Source: Desulforhabdus amnigena | Lineage (GTDB): Bacteria; Desulfobacterota; Syntrophobacteria; Syntrophobacterales; Syntrophobacteraceae | Length of the DNA stretch: 64,000 nucleotides | Direction of reading: 5' to 3' | Assembly (NCBI RefSeq): GCF_027925305.1 | Contig: NZ_BSDR01000001.1 | Span: 4,048,501-4,112,500, forward strand | Shown: one piece after another, positions 26,201 to 35,249 of the stretch | Position numbering within the stretch: position 1 is the first letter of the stretch | Layout: each line of letters begins with the position of its first letter | Program-made: the position numbers and the translations under genes | The notes under the pieces: generated by a model | Database searches by the model: none | What the model saw: only the letters and a program-made list of their open reading frames with translations | What the model was told of the DNA's origin: nothing

Positions 26201-27341
26201 GCCGCAAACGCCGGTAGATCTCGATGAGAGCGTCTTCCGGATTGTTGACCTTATCCATCAAAAGCGTATTTCTAAAAGATGGGCTGACGTCCACACCTTC
26301 CAGGTGAAGCAGTTCGAACTTTTGGACTCCACGTTCGATGAAATCGGAGAGCATGTTTTCGGTGATGCTGTCGTTACACTCGGCAATGATTTCACCGGTG
26401 CTGTAGTCTATGACATCTTGAGCGAGCACCTGACCGAGAAGGTCTGTGGTTTTTACGGGTAAACGCTTTATGCCCAGTTCCTGAAGGCGTTTGAGGGTTT
26501 GTTTGCCAAGCTTCCTGTTTTTCTTGATGAGAACCTCGCCGGATTCCGGGTGAAGAATGTCTTCGGGGGCGCGGCTTCCCAAAAGAATGTCCACATTGAG
26601 CTCTTTTTCCGACTGCATTTCGTCTCCCAGATGGATGGTTTCACTGGGATAAAAATAGTTGAGAAGCTCCTCCGTGGAATATCCGAGAGCCTTCAAAAGC
26701 ACCGTTACTGGAAACTTCCTGCGCCGGTCGATGCGGATGTACAAAATGTCTTTAGGGTCGAATTCAAGGTCAAGCCACGAGCCGCGCAACGGGATGATGC
26801 GCGAAGAATAGAGGATTTTTCCGCTCGAATGTGTCTTGCCTCTGTCATGGTCAAAGAAAATTCCGGGAGAACGATGCAACTGGCTGACGATAACACGCTC
26901 CGTACCGTTGACGATAAACGTTCCGTTTTCGGTCATGAGTGGCAATGTGCCAAAATAGATTTCCTGTTCTTTGATGTCGCGGATAGACCGGATGTCCGCC
27001 TCCTTGTCCACATCGTAGACCACGAGGCGTACCACGATTTTCAGAGGAGCTTCGTAGGTCATTCCCCGTGCGAGGCATTCTTCCACTTCATATTTCACTT
27101 CCCCAAAACTGTACTGCACAAATTCCAACGAAGCCGTTCCACTGAAATCTTCGATGGGAAAAACGCTTTTGAAAACTTCCTGCAGTCCTTTTTCGCTCCT
27201 GGCTTCAGGGGGGACATCCCGCTGCAGAAATTGTTCGTAGCTTTCCTTCTGCATTTGGATGAGATTGGGAATGTCAATAATCTTTTGGATTTTTCCAAAA
27301 TTCTTCCGCACCCGATATTCATGGGTCAAAGCCGTCGCCAT
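23229..27341 (-). CDS. rpoB: RNA polymerase subunit beta
   Basis: Catalytic subunit, 1370 residues, starting [19 protein letters not shown]. The rifampicin region reads [20 protein letters not shown] and [20 protein letters not shown], the wild-type pattern. The C-terminal clamp region includes [20 protein letters not shown]. An attenuator-like hairpin precedes it. Confidence 0.98.
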   Translation of the reverse strand: MATALTHEYRVRKNFGKIQKIIDIPNLIQMQKESYEQFLQRDVPPEARSEKGLQEVFKSVFPIEDFSGTASLEFVQYSFGEVKYEVEECLARGMTYEAPLKIVVRLVVYDVDKEADIRSIRDIKEQEIYFGTLPLMTENGTFIVNGTERVIVSQLHRSPGIFFDHDRGKTHSSGKILYSSRIIPLRGSWLDLEFDPKDILYIRIDRRRKFPVTVLLKALGYSTEELLNYFYPSETIHLGDEMQSEKELNVDILLGSRAPEDILHPESGEVLIKKNRKLGKQTLKRLQELGIKRLPVKTTDLLGQVLAQDVIDYSTGEIIAECNDSITENMLSDFIERGVQKFELLHLEGVDVSPSFRNTLLMDKVNNPEDALIEIYRRLRPSNPPTLEVATEFFNNLFFNADHYDLSEVGRLKLNLQLGLDIPLDYRTLRKEDILMAVRQLIRLKDSQGPVDDIDNLGNRRVRAVGELLENQYRIGLVRMERAIKERMTLQEVEALMPHDLINAKPVSAVVKEFFGTSQLSQFMDQTNPLSEITHKRRLSALGPGGLTRERAGFEVRDVHPTHYGRICPIETPEGPNIGLIVSLSTYARVNSYGFIETPYRKALDGTVEKQVSYLTAMDEKDYPIAQANAPLDENGHFLREQVSARKAGEFVMVPPEEIRYMDVSPNQLVSVSASLIPFLEHDDANRALMGSNMQRQAVPLIQTRAPLVGTGIERIVAKDSGVTIVAKRSGIVEYVDATRIVVRSTEDDVNQGTGVHIYKLIKFQRSNQNTCINQKPLVNQGDYVRRGQIIADGPSTDHGELALGRNVMVAFMSWGGYNFEDSILVSERIGKEDVFTSIHIEEFEVVARDTKLGKEDITRDIPNVGDEALKNLDESGIIRVGAYIKPNDILVGKVTPKGESQLTPEEKLLRAIFGEKASDVKDTSLRVPPGVEGIVIDAKVFSRKGVEKDERTITIEEMEISRLMKDQRDELEIIRKTTAKRLVQLLQGKVSDSTIKDGKKVYIKKGDEITEEFLLNLPSGLWDQLSVAKDPAVSMEIETISEGYREQVQLVRALFEEKINKVRRGDELPPGVIKMVKIYVAVKRKLQVGDKMAGRHGNKGVVSRILPIEDMPYFPDGTPVDIVLNPLGVPSRMNVGQVLEIHLGWAAKALGQQLAAMIEKHKEKETIKEKLKRIYNQLEFSEYFEDADDRHLKALLKDFQEGVHVATPVFDGAEEAEIQEFLEEGGASATGQTTLYDGRTGERFDQPVTVGMMYMLKLHHLVDDKIHARSIGPYSLVTQQPLGGKAQFGGQRLGEMEVWTMEAYGAAHALQEFLTVKSDDVAGRTRMYEKIVKGDNTLEAGLPESFNVLVKELQALALDVRLLEEEEGN

Positions 27342-27452
27342 GCTCTCTCCTGCAACTTAAAAGAGCCTTGTGCTCCCGAAACCGACAAGGTTATACGCTT
27401 GCACTTCAAAGCGTATTTCCCGGGATACACATGACTCCCATATTAAGGTGCT

Positions 27453-27507
27453 ATAAAATCGAAAATCGGAAGCAAGCCGCACGCAATACCGGCAGCCAGC
27501 TTCCGAT
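27453..27507 (-). terminator. Attenuator-like hairpin between rplL and rpoB
   Basis: ATCGGAAGC (27465-27473) pairs with GCTTCCGAT (27499-27507). On the transcribed strand the stem is followed by TTTTCGATTTT. The rplL-rpoB gap is a known attenuation point in other bacteria and would explain lower RNA polymerase than L7/L12 synthesis. Confidence 0.7.
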
Positions 27508-27528
27508 GTCCTGATCAAAAAAAAGATC

Positions 27529-27915
27529 TTACTTTATTTCAACTGTGGCGCCCGCTTCTGTCAGTTGTTTTGCAATTGCTTCCGCTTCCTCTTTGGGGAT
27601 GCCTTCCTTTACAACGCCGGGAGAACTTTCTACCAGCTCTTTGGCTTCCTTCAAGCCGAGGTTCGTGATGGCGCGTACTTCCTTGATGACCTGGATCTTC
27701 TTGTCACCAGGGCTTGTGATGACAACGGTGAATTCCGTTTTTTCTTCAGCAGGAGCAGCTTCGCCGCCGGCTACACCGGGCATTGCGGCAACAGCTACGG
27801 GAGCGGCAGCACTGACACCGAAACGTTCTTCCAGTTCCTTGACGAGTTCGCTCAGTTCAAGAACGGTCATATTCTCAATAAATTTGACGACATCTTCTTT
27901 GCTGATATCAGACAT
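27529..27915 (-). CDS. rplL: 50S ribosomal protein L7/L12
   Basis: Stalk protein bL12, 128 residues, recruits translation GTPases. An N-terminal dimerisation helix, an Ala/Pro-rich hinge ([20 protein letters not shown]) and the C-terminal domain ([20 protein letters not shown]) are all visible. 25 bp after rplJ. Confidence 0.98.
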   Translation of the reverse strand: MSDISKEDVVKFIENMTVLELSELVKELEERFGVSAAAPVAVAAMPGVAGGEAAPAEEKTEFTVVITSPGDKKIQVIKEVRAITNLGLKEAKELVESSPGVVKEGIPKEEAEAIAKQLTEAGATVEIK

Positions 27916-27940
27916 TTTTTGATTCCTCCCTCAGGGTATA

Positions 27941-28462
27941 TTAAGCTTCTTCTCTTTGACGTTGAATGGCCGCCAGCACACCTACAAAGGCTCTCGGAAC
28001 TCCGCTCAAGACAGTGACCAGGCTGGTCGGCACTGCGTTGAGAGTTCCCAATAGCTTGGCCAAAAGTTCTTCCCGCGGTGGCAACTCCGCCAGAGCAGCG
28101 ACTTGTTCTGCATTGAGAATGCGCTGTCCCAGCGATGCAGCTTTGATTTGCAGCTTTTCATTGGCCTTGCTGAACTTCTTGATGATTTTGGCCGGAACTG
28201 CCGGGTCTCCGTAGCCGATGGCAACAGCACAGGTCCCTTTAATGTGTGGTTCCAGCACCGTCGCGTTGGTGTCATGGCTGGCAAGACGCATCAGGGTGTT
28301 TTTCACGACCTGATAGTCTACGTTTTCTGCAGCCAGGGCATCGCGCAACGCAGTCATTTCCGCGACGGAAAGTCCCCTGAAATCTGTCAAGATAGTTGCA
28401 CTGGCACGCTGGAACTTGTCGTGCAAATCCGCAACAATTTGCTCCTTTTGGGCTCGCTCCAA
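27941..28462 (-). CDS. rplJ: 50S ribosomal protein L10
   Basis: uL10, 173 residues, base of the L12 stalk. [20 protein letters not shown] and the C-terminal L12-binding helix ([20 protein letters not shown]) are seen. In the family the L10-L12 complex represses its own mRNA; a matching leader is upstream. Confidence 0.97.
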   Translation of the reverse strand: MERAQKEQIVADLHDKFQRASATILTDFRGLSVAEMTALRDALAAENVDYQVVKNTLMRLASHDTNATVLEPHIKGTCAVAIGYGDPAVPAKIIKKFSKANEKLQIKAASLGQRILNAEQVAALAELPPREELLAKLLGTLNAVPTSLVTVLSGVPRAFVGVLAAIQRQREEA

Positions 28463-28580
28463 AGTATATCAACCCTCCTTTCCTCTGCCGGTGTGCTTTC
28501 GACTGTATATCCCGTCAATCCCTCTCCGAAAGAAGCGGGCATGGAGGACTCATATCGTAAGTCAGTGAGCCGGATTGGTT

Positions 28581-28652
28581 CCTTTGTACATCTCGGCAGG
28601 TTCCCCGAACACCGGGGTTTAAACACCTCTTGGATGTCCCTACGGTCTCAGA
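28581..28652 (-). promoter_or_regulatory. Ribosomal protein L10 leader
   Basis: The 276-bp gap between rplA and rplJ carries, on the transcribed strand, TCTGAGACCGTAGGGACATC, then a CCCCGGTGTTCGGGG hairpin, then CCTGCCGAGATG. This order resembles the conserved kink-turn region of L10 leaders, which bind L10-L12 for autoregulation. Assigned from memory of the motif, not by a covariance model. Confidence 0.7.
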
Positions 28653-28738
28653 CGACTGGAAAACACCAAACGGCAGTTAGTCCATTCCATAATGGAATGA
28701 TTGTTCCGATGGCTTAGAGAGCAAGCTGAGCCATCGAA

Positions 28739-29443
28739 TTATCCCATAACACTCTTGACCGCCAGGGGATCGACCTGAATACCGGGACCCATCGTGGTGG
28801 ATATGGCAATACCCTTCAGATACGTGCCTTTGGCAGCCGTGGGTTTGAGGCGGACGATCGTATCCATAAAGGCAGAAATGTTCTCGATGAGCTTCTCTTC
28901 GCCAAAAGAGATCTTGCCCATGGGAGCGTGAACGATTCCCGTCTTTTCTACACGAAAATCCACCTTACCCGCTTTGATTTCCTTGACCACCTTCTGAATA
29001 TCGAAAGTGACCGTGCCAAGCTTTGCATTGGGCATGAGGCCTCTAGGGCCGAGCACCTTTCCGATCCTACCTACAGCACCCATCATGTCGGGGGTGGCAA
29101 CCGTCTTATCGAATTCAAGCCACCCATCCTTGATCTGATCGACCAGTTCGTCGCCGCCTGCATAGTCGGCCCCTGCATCCAGAGCTTCCTTTACCTTTTC
29201 TCCCTTGGCGAAAACCAGCACACGAACAGGCTTGCCGAGCCCATTGGGGAGCACCACTGTGCCACGGACCATCTGGTCCGCATGGCGGGGATCGACACCC
29301 AATCGAACCGCGATATCAAGCGTTTCATCGAACTTTGAAAATGCACATTCTTTGGCCAGCTGCAAAGCTTCTTGAAAGGTGTAGCGCTTGGCTGGATCTA
29401 TTTTTTCGCGCGCCGCGCGATATTTTTTCCCATGTGTTGCCAT
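28739..29443 (-). CDS. rplA: 50S ribosomal protein L1
   Basis: uL1, 234 residues, forms the mobile L1 stalk; represses the L11 operon in E. coli. [35 protein letters not shown] and [17 protein letters not shown] are diagnostic. Confidence 0.98.
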   Translation of the reverse strand: MATHGKKYRAAREKIDPAKRYTFQEALQLAKECAFSKFDETLDIAVRLGVDPRHADQMVRGTVVLPNGLGKPVRVLVFAKGEKVKEALDAGADYAGGDELVDQIKDGWLEFDKTVATPDMMGAVGRIGKVLGPRGLMPNAKLGTVTFDIQKVVKEIKAGKVDFRVEKTGIVHAPMGKISFGEEKLIENISAFMDTIVRLKPTAAKGTYLKGIAISTTMGPGIQVDPLAVKSVMG

Positions 29444-29492
29444 CTTAAACTCTCCAGAAACTGACTAAGCATTCATCCACGATGGCCGATTC

Positions 29493-29915
29493 TTATTCAA
29501 CCTCAATCCCCATGCTGCGGGCGGTTCCTTCAATGATAAGAACGGCAGCCTCCAAATCCCGAGCATTCAAGTCCGGCATTTTGAGCTTTGCGATTTCCTC
29601 GACTTGCTGCTTGGTCACCTTTGCGACTTTAACCCGGTTGGGTTCGCTGGAACCTTTCGCAATTTGCGCCGTCTTCTTGAGAAGCACGGAGGCCGGTGGG
29701 GTCTTCGTAATGAAGGTGAACGATCTGTCAGCATAGACAGTGATGACAACCGGAATGATCATCCCGTCCTGGCCCTGCGTTTTCGCGTTGAAGGCCTTGC
29801 AGAATTCCATGATATTCACGCCGTGCTGCCCCAAAGCAGGGCCTATGGGAGGCGATGGATTCGCTTGTCCGGCAGGGACCTGTAATTTTATATTTGTTAC
29901 AACCTTTTTTGCCAT
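29493..29915 (-). CDS. rplK: 50S ribosomal protein L11
   Basis: uL11, 140 residues, GTPase-associated centre. [20 protein letters not shown] and the C-terminal domain with [13 protein letters not shown] match. 41 bp after nusG. Confidence 0.98.
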   Translation of the reverse strand: MAKKVVTNIKLQVPAGQANPSPPIGPALGQHGVNIMEFCKAFNAKTQGQDGMIIPVVITVYADRSFTFITKTPPASVLLKKTAQIAKGSSEPNRVKVAKVTKQQVEEIAKLKMPDLNARDLEAAVLIIEGTARSMGIEVE

Positions 29916-29956
29916 CCTTGGTTAAACTCCTCAATCCTGACCCGTTGCCAGTAAAA

Positions 29957-30487
29957 TTAGATACGGTTGACTTGAACAAAATCAAGTTCGACCGGTGTCG
30001 ATCGACCAAATATACTGACGAGTACGCGGACTTTGCCTTTGTCGGCCATCACTTCGTCGATGACTCCGTTGAAGTTGGCGAAAGGACCATCCACAACGCG
30101 GACTTCGTCGCCTTTTTCGAACCGATATCTGGGACGTGGTTTTTCCGCCCCTTCCTGCATCTGCTGGATAATGGCTTCAGCTTCTTCGTCCGATAGGGGA
30201 ATGGGGCGTTCCTGACTGCCAATGAACCCCGTGACTTTGGGCGTATGTCGCACCAGGTGCCAGGTGTCGTCATTGAGCTCCATCTGCACCAGAATGTATC
30301 CCGGATAGAACTTGCGAGATGAAGCCTTCCTCTGCCCCTTTACCAGTTCGATGACTTTTTCCGTCGGCACCAGAATCTGGCCAAATAGGGATTCTTTATG
30401 ATCGGCTTTGATGCGTTCCTCAAGGGCTGACTTGACCTTATGCTCAAAACCGGAATATGTGTGCACGATATACCAATATTTCGCCAC
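29957..30487 (-). CDS. nusG: Transcription elongation factor NusG
   Basis: Bridges RNA polymerase to ribosome or Rho, 176 residues. The NGN domain (YWYIVHTYSGFEHKVKSALE, KFYPGYILVQMEL) and the C-terminal KOW (FEKGDEVRVVDGPFANFNG) are complete. Follows secE by 55 bp. Confidence 0.98.
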   Translation of the reverse strand: MAKYWYIVHTYSGFEHKVKSALEERIKADHKESLFGQILVPTEKVIELVKGQRKASSRKFYPGYILVQMELNDDTWHLVRHTPKVTGFIGSQERPIPLSDEEAEAIIQQMQEGAEKPRPRYRFEKGDEVRVVDGPFANFNGVIDEVMADKGKVRVLVSIFGRSTPVELDFVQVNRI

Positions 30488-30542
30488 GAACCCACCCCGC
30501 TTGTGCCTGTATTCGACTCGTTCCCGGTTCAGGGAAATCCTT

Positions 30543-30896
30543 TCATTCGATGATCAATCGCACAAGACGACTCAAAATCAAATCCACGATCCCCAGAAAT
30601 ATCCCGGAGAGGATCACGATGATCAAGACAACCGACGTCGACCCAACGGTTTCTTTGCGTGAAGGCCAGACGACCTTGCGCAATTCATGCGATACCTCTC
30701 TGAGATACTGGCGGAAGTGTTCCCACCAGCCCAAACCGGTCTCTTCGGACTTTTTGGCGGTCTTTTTTGAAGCCTCCGTCTTCTTCACCTTGAGAGGCTT
30801 CTGACTGTTTTTCTTCGATAACTCCGCCTTTTGTGCCTTACCGGACCGTTCTTCGTCTGTTTCATTCTTTTTAGGGAGTTGCTTTGGCAGATTCAT
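30543..30896 (-). CDS. secE: Protein translocase subunit SecE
   Basis: SecYEG clamp subunit, 117 residues. An unusually long Lys/Glu-rich N-terminal region (about 1-55) precedes the conserved amphipathic helix (REVSHELRKVVWPSRKET) and a single membrane segment (STSVVLIIVILSGIFLGIVD). The core is the short one-helix form; the charged extension is the odd feature. Confidence 0.95.
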   Translation of the reverse strand: MNLPKQLPKKNETDEERSGKAQKAELSKKNSQKPLKVKKTEASKKTAKKSEETGLGWWEHFRQYLREVSHELRKVVWPSRKETVGSTSVVLIIVILSGIFLGIVDLILSRLVRLIIE

Positions 30897-30968
30897 TTAG
30901 ATCTCATTTGTGTCAACATCAAATTGTAGCGTTTAGCCTGTGAGCCGAAAAGGGCAGGCGATCGAGGG

Positions 30969-31001
30969 GCTAAAACAAAACGATGGCCGTTTTGCTTTAG
31001 C
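30969..31001 (-). other. 14-bp stem hairpin in the rpmG-secE gap
   Basis: GCTAAAACAAAACG pairs with CGTTTTGCTTTAGC with one wobble and a 5-base loop. It lies in the 187-bp gap between rpmG and secE, without a clear T-run after it. A processing or attenuation site is possible. I found no tRNA-Trp in this gap, although one occurs nearby in some bacteria. Confidence 0.6.
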
Positions 31002-31083
31002 TCTGAACTTCTGCCCATTGGCCTCCGCGATACCACAAGAGATCCTGTCTCGGGTTGAAACGTTCTCCAGCCCGAACAAAATC

Positions 31084-31233
31084 CTACTTTGTCTCTTTAT
31101 GCTCACGATGCGCATTGCAAAACTTGCAATATTTATTGAAGCTCAACTTTTCAGGTGTCGTACGCTTGTTCTTTGTCGTTGTGTAGTTGCGGCGTTTGCA
31201 TTCGGAACAAGCCAAGGTCACAATGACTCGCAT
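31084..31233 (-). CDS. rpmG: 50S ribosomal protein L33 (zinc form)
   Basis: bL33, 49 residues, read from the minus strand: ATG at 31233, TAG at 31084-31086. [20 protein letters not shown] and [16 protein letters not shown] give two CxxC pairs. Conserved position tuf-rpmG-secE-nusG. Confidence 0.95.
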   Translation of the reverse strand: MRVIVTLACSECKRRNYTTTKNKRTTPEKLSFNKYCKFCNAHREHKETK

Positions 31234-31257
31234 AGTCGTTTACCTTATCTGTCTGGA

Positions 31258-32451
31258 TTACTCGATGATTTCAGTGATGACGCCAGCGCCCACAGTACGT
31301 CCGCCTTCGCGAATGGCGAAACGGAGTTCCTTTTCGAGGGCAACGGGAGTGATCAGTGCGACTTCCGTGCTGATGTTGTCACCGGGCATAACCATTTCAA
31401 CGCCTTCGGGAAGGGTCATGATGCCGGTCACGTCAGTGGTGCGAAAATAGAACTGAGGCCGGTAGCCTGGGAAGAAGGGGGTATGGCGCCCACCTTCTTC
31501 CTTTTTGAGTACGTAGACCTCGGCTTTGAATTTGGTGTGTGGCGTGATGCTGCCGGGCTTGGCCACTACCTGGCCGCGCTCCACTTCGTCGCGCTTGGTG
31601 CCGCGCATGAGCACACCGATATTGTCACCCGCCTGACCCATGTCGAGGGTCTTGCGGAACATTTCCACGCCGGTGCACACCGTTTTGAAAGTGGGTTTGA
31701 ATCCTACGATTTCCACTTCCTCACCCACCTTGATGACCCCGCGTTCCACACGGCCGGTCACAACGGTGCCGCGGCCGCTGATGGAGAAGACGTCTTCGAT
31801 GGGCATGAGGAAAGGCTTGTCCACGTCGCGCACCGGGTCGGGGATGTAGGCGTCGATGGCATCCATGAGGTCGAAGATGCACTTTGCATTGGGATCGTCT
31901 GGGCTTTCGGCTTCCAGGGCCTTCAGGGCCGAACCCGGGATGATGGGAATATCGTCGCCCGGGAACCCGTACTTGCTCAGGAGTTCACGGAGCTCGAGTT
32001 CCACGAGTTCGATCAGTTCGGGATCGTCCACCATATCCACCTTGTTCAGGAAGACGACGATGTAGGGAACGCCGACCTGACGGGAAAGCAAGATGTGCTC
32101 CCGTGTCTGAGGCATGGGACCGTCATCTGCCGCCACGACGAGAATGGCGCCGTCCATTTGAGCGGCTCCGGTGATCATGTTCTTGATATAGTCCGCGTGG
32201 CCCGGGCAGTCCACATGGGCGTAGTGCCGTTTGTCCGTTTCATATTCCACGTGCGCGGTAGCGATGGTGATACCGCGTTCACGTTCCTCGGGCGCCTTGT
32301 CGATCTGATCGAACGGAACGAAATCCGCCTTGCCGCGCTTGGCCAACTGCTTGGTGATCGCAGCCGTCAAGGTCGTTTTGCCATGGTCGATGTGTCCAAT
32401 CGTCCCCACATTCACGTGCGGCTTGGTCCGCTCAAACTTCTTCTTCGCCAT
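31258..32451 (-). CDS. tuf: Elongation factor Tu, copy 2
   Basis: 397 residues, identical in protein to copy 1. The DNA match extends a few bases past both ends of the gene, including the AGGAGGAAGTACG leader, and then stops abruptly, the pattern expected of gene conversion. It is the first protein gene after tRNA-Tyr and tRNA-Thr, with rpmG 24 bp downstream. Confidence 0.98.
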   Translation of the reverse strand: MAKKKFERTKPHVNVGTIGHIDHGKTTLTAAITKQLAKRGKADFVPFDQIDKAPEERERGITIATAHVEYETDKRHYAHVDCPGHADYIKNMITGAAQMDGAILVVAADDGPMPQTREHILLSRQVGVPYIVVFLNKVDMVDDPELIELVELELRELLSKYGFPGDDIPIIPGSALKALEAESPDDPNAKCIFDLMDAIDAYIPDPVRDVDKPFLMPIEDVFSISGRGTVVTGRVERGVIKVGEEVEIVGFKPTFKTVCTGVEMFRKTLDMGQAGDNIGVLMRGTKRDEVERGQVVAKPGSITPHTKFKAEVYVLKKEEGGRHTPFFPGYRPQFYFRTTDVTGIMTLPEGVEMVMPGDNISTEVALITPVALEKELRFAIREGGRTVGAGVITEIIE

Positions 32452-32610
32452 CGTACTTCCTCCTAATGATATGATTCTATTTCCAGTCTAGCGCATTTAT
32501 ACGTATCACTCGAAAGTCGGAATGATCTGGATGATGGTAGTAGATACTTGGCGGGAGAATCTGAAAAACGACATTGTGGCTGGCCTGGAATCTCGTTTCG
32601 AGAGAAAAAA

Positions 32611-32687
32611 TGGAGCCCACGACCGGGATCGAACCGGTGAACCTCTTCCTTACCAAGGAAGTGCTCTACCTACTGAGCTACGTGGGC
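32611..32687 (-). tRNA. tRNA-Thr (GGT)
   Basis: 77 bases including encoded CCA. The acceptor stem GCCCACG / CGTGGGC, anticodon stem CTTCC / GGAAG with loop TTGGTAA (anticodon GGT) and T-arm ACCGG-TTCGATC-CCGGT are all paired. Located upstream of tuf, as in the classical tRNA-tufB operon. Confidence 0.96.
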
Positions 32688-32874
32688 CTGCAAGAGAACA
32701 GGCTGAATGCATGACTGGAAAGATGCACCGCATTGAGAATTGAAACCCCGGCGAAAGTACATCCGCAACAAGGGGAAAAAGCTCCGTATGGCTGCAAGGT
32801 TTCCATCTCATGTAGTTCCAACGACAATGATCTGCGCTTAAGCCGCCACTATCTCCTACATGGATATTAAAATA

Positions 32875-32960
<86 letters not shown>

Positions 32961-33416
32961 CATTGCTACCTGGTTCTGTTCATTCTTACTGAGAATCCTG
33001 AACCAAAAGAGCTTCTTTATGTAGCACACAAAAAAAGAGAAGGCAATGACTTTTTTGCCACTTCGCTTTTTTTATCCTGCACCTCAACTCCGGTCAGGCA
33101 GGGAAAGCCTCCATCGCCAGGGAAACCCGCGGAGCGATCCTTCCTCCAACCCGATGGGGTTGCTCTTTAACACATTCGTTTTCTTGCTGTCAAGCTTCGA
33201 CACGGCAATGATTGAAATAAAAAGCATCAAAAACAGTACCGAAGGGTTTATATAGTATAAACGGCTGAGCTTTGAACATTCAAAAACGAAAAGATAAACA
33301 TTCCTGCAGAGGGTCTGGGTCTCAGCCGTTTGAGGCATATATTGTGAAATTTGCAGGAACGGGTGGGGCGTGTTTTCCCCTTTGCTTTGAAAGTGATCCT
33401 TATGGAGATTCTGCTC
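32961..33416. other. Divergent promoter region, 456 bp, no gene seen
   Basis: Lies between the leftward tRNA-tuf operon and the rightward transglutaminase-like gene. It holds the promoter candidate at 33164-33193 and a roughly 200-base leader before tRNA-Tyr. I saw no convincing small gene, terminator or repeat. Confidence 0.5.
33164..33193 (-). promoter_or_regulatory. Sigma70-like promoter candidate for tRNA-tuf operon
   Basis: Minus strand: TTGACA (33193-33188), 18 bases, TAAAGA (33169-33164). The -35 is perfect, the -10 is weak. Confidence 0.4.
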
Positions 33417-34139
33417 ATGGATAATAAGAAAGAAACAAATCCGGAACATCTTTCATTTTTGGCGGCCACTGCGATGATCGATAAGGACCATCCTGAAATC
33501 AGAGCCTACGCTCAACGGGTGGTTCAGAGGACGGAAGATCCCGTCGAGCAGGCCGTAAGGCTTTATCTCGCCGTTCGGGATGAGATTCGGTATGATCCCT
33601 ATACTCCATTCCATCGTCCCGTTCATTACAGGGCCAGTTCCATTCTAAAACGAAAACGTGGATTCTGTATCCCCAAGGCTTCGCTCCTGTGCGCTTTGTC
33701 GAGAGCTTGCCATATTCCCTGCAGGCTTGGATTTGCCAGTGTGAAAAATCACTTGGCAACGCCTCAGTTGCTGGATTTCCTGGGAAGCGATCTCTTTGTT
33801 TATCATGCCTTTGTGGAATTTTATCTGGAGGGCAAGTGGGTCAAAGCGACTCCCGCTTTCAATCGTGAACTGTGCGAACTCCATAAAGTGCCCCCCCTCG
33901 AATTCAATGGCCGTGAGGATTCGCTTTTTCAGCCTTATAACCTTGAAAATCAGAAGTACATGGAATATGTGGAAGTTATCGGAAGCTATGCTGACGTTCC
34001 CCTGCAGGAAATCCTATCGGCATGGGAAAGCACTTATGGAAAAGAGCGCGTTCAACAATGGATCAAAATGTACGAAGAAAAGGACTCCGATTTTTATCAG
34101 GATTTTTACGAGGAAAGCATCCTGCGATATGGGCCTTGA
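33417..34139 (+). CDS. Transglutaminase-like superfamily protein
   Basis: 240 residues from MDNKKETNPEHLSFL; GGAG nine bases upstream favours this ATG over two earlier ones. The core shows the nucleophile Cys in KRKRGFCIPKASLLCALSRA and the His in YHAFVEFYLEGKWVKATPAF. The third position, usually Asp, falls in ATPAFN, so an Asn may take its place. No signal peptide or membrane segment, so probably cytoplasmic. Substrate unknown; family members are cysteine proteases, amidases or transglutaminases. It is followed closely by a small ORF and an RmlD-like gene. Confidence 0.8.
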   Translation: MDNKKETNPEHLSFLAATAMIDKDHPEIRAYAQRVVQRTEDPVEQAVRLYLAVRDEIRYDPYTPFHRPVHYRASSILKRKRGFCIPKASLLCALSRACHIPCRLGFASVKNHLATPQLLDFLGSDLFVYHAFVEFYLEGKWVKATPAFNRELCELHKVPPLEFNGREDSLFQPYNLENQKYMEYVEVIGSYADVPLQEILSAWESTYGKERVQQWIKMYEEKDSDFYQDFYEESILRYGP

Positions 34140-34167
34140 TTTCAGTTAACGTTCCAAAGGAGAATGC

Positions 34168-34332
34168 ATGACCGGCTGGGTCTTCTTTCTTTCCGGGTTC
34201 CGGAAAATCCCCATCGTTCAAAGGCCGAAAGTCGGACTCCGTGCGAAGGGGATTCCCATGAAAGGAAAACGATGTTGCGGCTGCATCCTTTATTGTGTGG
34301 ATTTTCCGCCACAGGAAAGTCATGAGCCATGA
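34168..34332 (+). CDS. Small Cys-containing protein, 54 residues
   Basis: Read directly: ATG at 34168, TGA at 34330-34332. Two facts support it as a gene: AAAGGAG five bases before the ATG, and a stop that overlaps the next gene's start as ATGA, the usual sign of translational coupling. The C-terminal half holds RCCGCILYCVDFP, four Cys in nine residues. No family recognised. It could be a small regulatory or metal-binding protein, or a leader peptide for the downstream gene. Confidence 0.55.
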   Translation: MTGWVFFLSGFRKIPIVQRPKVGLRAKGIPMKGKRCCGCILYCVDFPPQESHEP

Positions 34333-35249
34333 AAAAAATGCTTCTCACGGGGGCGAGCGGGTTTCTGGGCTGGAATATTTGCCGGTGGGCCGGCAAAGGC
34401 TGGGAAATATACGGAACCGTATTCTCTCACCCGATCCAAATTCCCGGTGTGAAAATCGTTCAGGTCGATCTCAGAGATTTCAGGGAAGTGAAGAAGATTT
34501 TCGATGTGGTTCGGCCCGATGCTGTTGTGCACACTGCTGCCGCCGCAAATATCAATTTTTGTCAGACCCATCCGAAAGAGTCTCATCAAATCAATGTCGA
34601 TGTTTCTATGGATATTGCCGGTTTGTGTGCGGATCGATCCATCGCATGCGTATTCACTTCGTCGGATCTCGTGTTCGACGGGCAGTGTGCCCCCTATTGC
34701 GAAGAAGATCCCGTTTCTCCGGTCAATGTCTATGGCGAACAAAAAATACTGGCAGAGGAAGGGATGCTGAAGCGCTATCCGGATGTGATCATTTGCCGCA
34801 TGTCTTTGATGTTTGGAGATCCCGGCCCCGTAGCGAGCAGCTTCGTTCAGCCCATGATTGCGGCGATGCGGGAGGCGAGGCCTTTAAAACTCTTCGTGGA
34901 TGAGTTCAGGACTCCCTTGAGTGGGAGAGATGCCGCAGCAGGTATTTTTTTGGCTCTAAAGAAGGCAAAAGGGATTTTGCATCTGGGAGGAAGGGAGCGG
35001 ATCTCGCGCTACGAAATCGGTGTTTTGTTAAGAGATATCTTGGGATTCACTGAAAAAAAGGCCGCTCTGATTTCCTGCCGGCAAAGGGATGTTCATATGC
35101 CGGCGCCGAGAGCTGCGGATGTCTCTTTTGATATCACAAAGGCCCAGACCCTGGGGTTTCATCCCGTTTCCCTACCCGAAGCCTTGAAGGATTTCACATC
35201 GTTTGAGAACCGGCTCCCTTCAGCGACAGCCGAGACTGCCATCTTTTGA
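34329..35249 (+). CDS. RmlD-like NAD(P)-dependent sugar epimerase/reductase
   Basis: Extended short-chain dehydrogenase, 306 residues. The Rossmann motif GASGFLG is at 7-13; HTAAAANINFC fits the RmlD nucleotide-binding region; the catalytic YGEQK (YxxxK) is near 136-140, with a Ser in FTSSDLVFDG. RmlD homologues reduce dTDP-4-keto-rhamnose, but no rml partners are near, so the substrate is open. The start overlaps the small ORF stop; the end overlaps the convergent M3 peptidase gene by 56 bp. Confidence 0.82.
   Translation: MKKMLLTGASGFLGWNICRWAGKGWEIYGTVFSHPIQIPGVKIVQVDLRDFREVKKIFDVVRPDAVVHTAAAANINFCQTHPKESHQINVDVSMDIAGLCADRSIACVFTSSDLVFDGQCAPYCEEDPVSPVNVYGEQKILAEEGMLKRYPDVIICRMSLMFGDPGPVASSFVQPMIAAMREARPLKLFVDEFRTPLSGRDAAAGIFLALKKAKGILHLGGRERISRYEIGVLLRDILGFTEKKAALISCRQRDVHMPAPRAADVSFDITKAQTLGFHPVSLPEALKDFTSFENRLPSATAETAIF

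Noticed and set aside
30897-31083. Possible tRNA-Trp between rpmG and secE
   Set aside because: Such a gene occurs there in some bacteria, but no cloverleaf or TTCGA-type T-arm could be found; only a hairpin is present.
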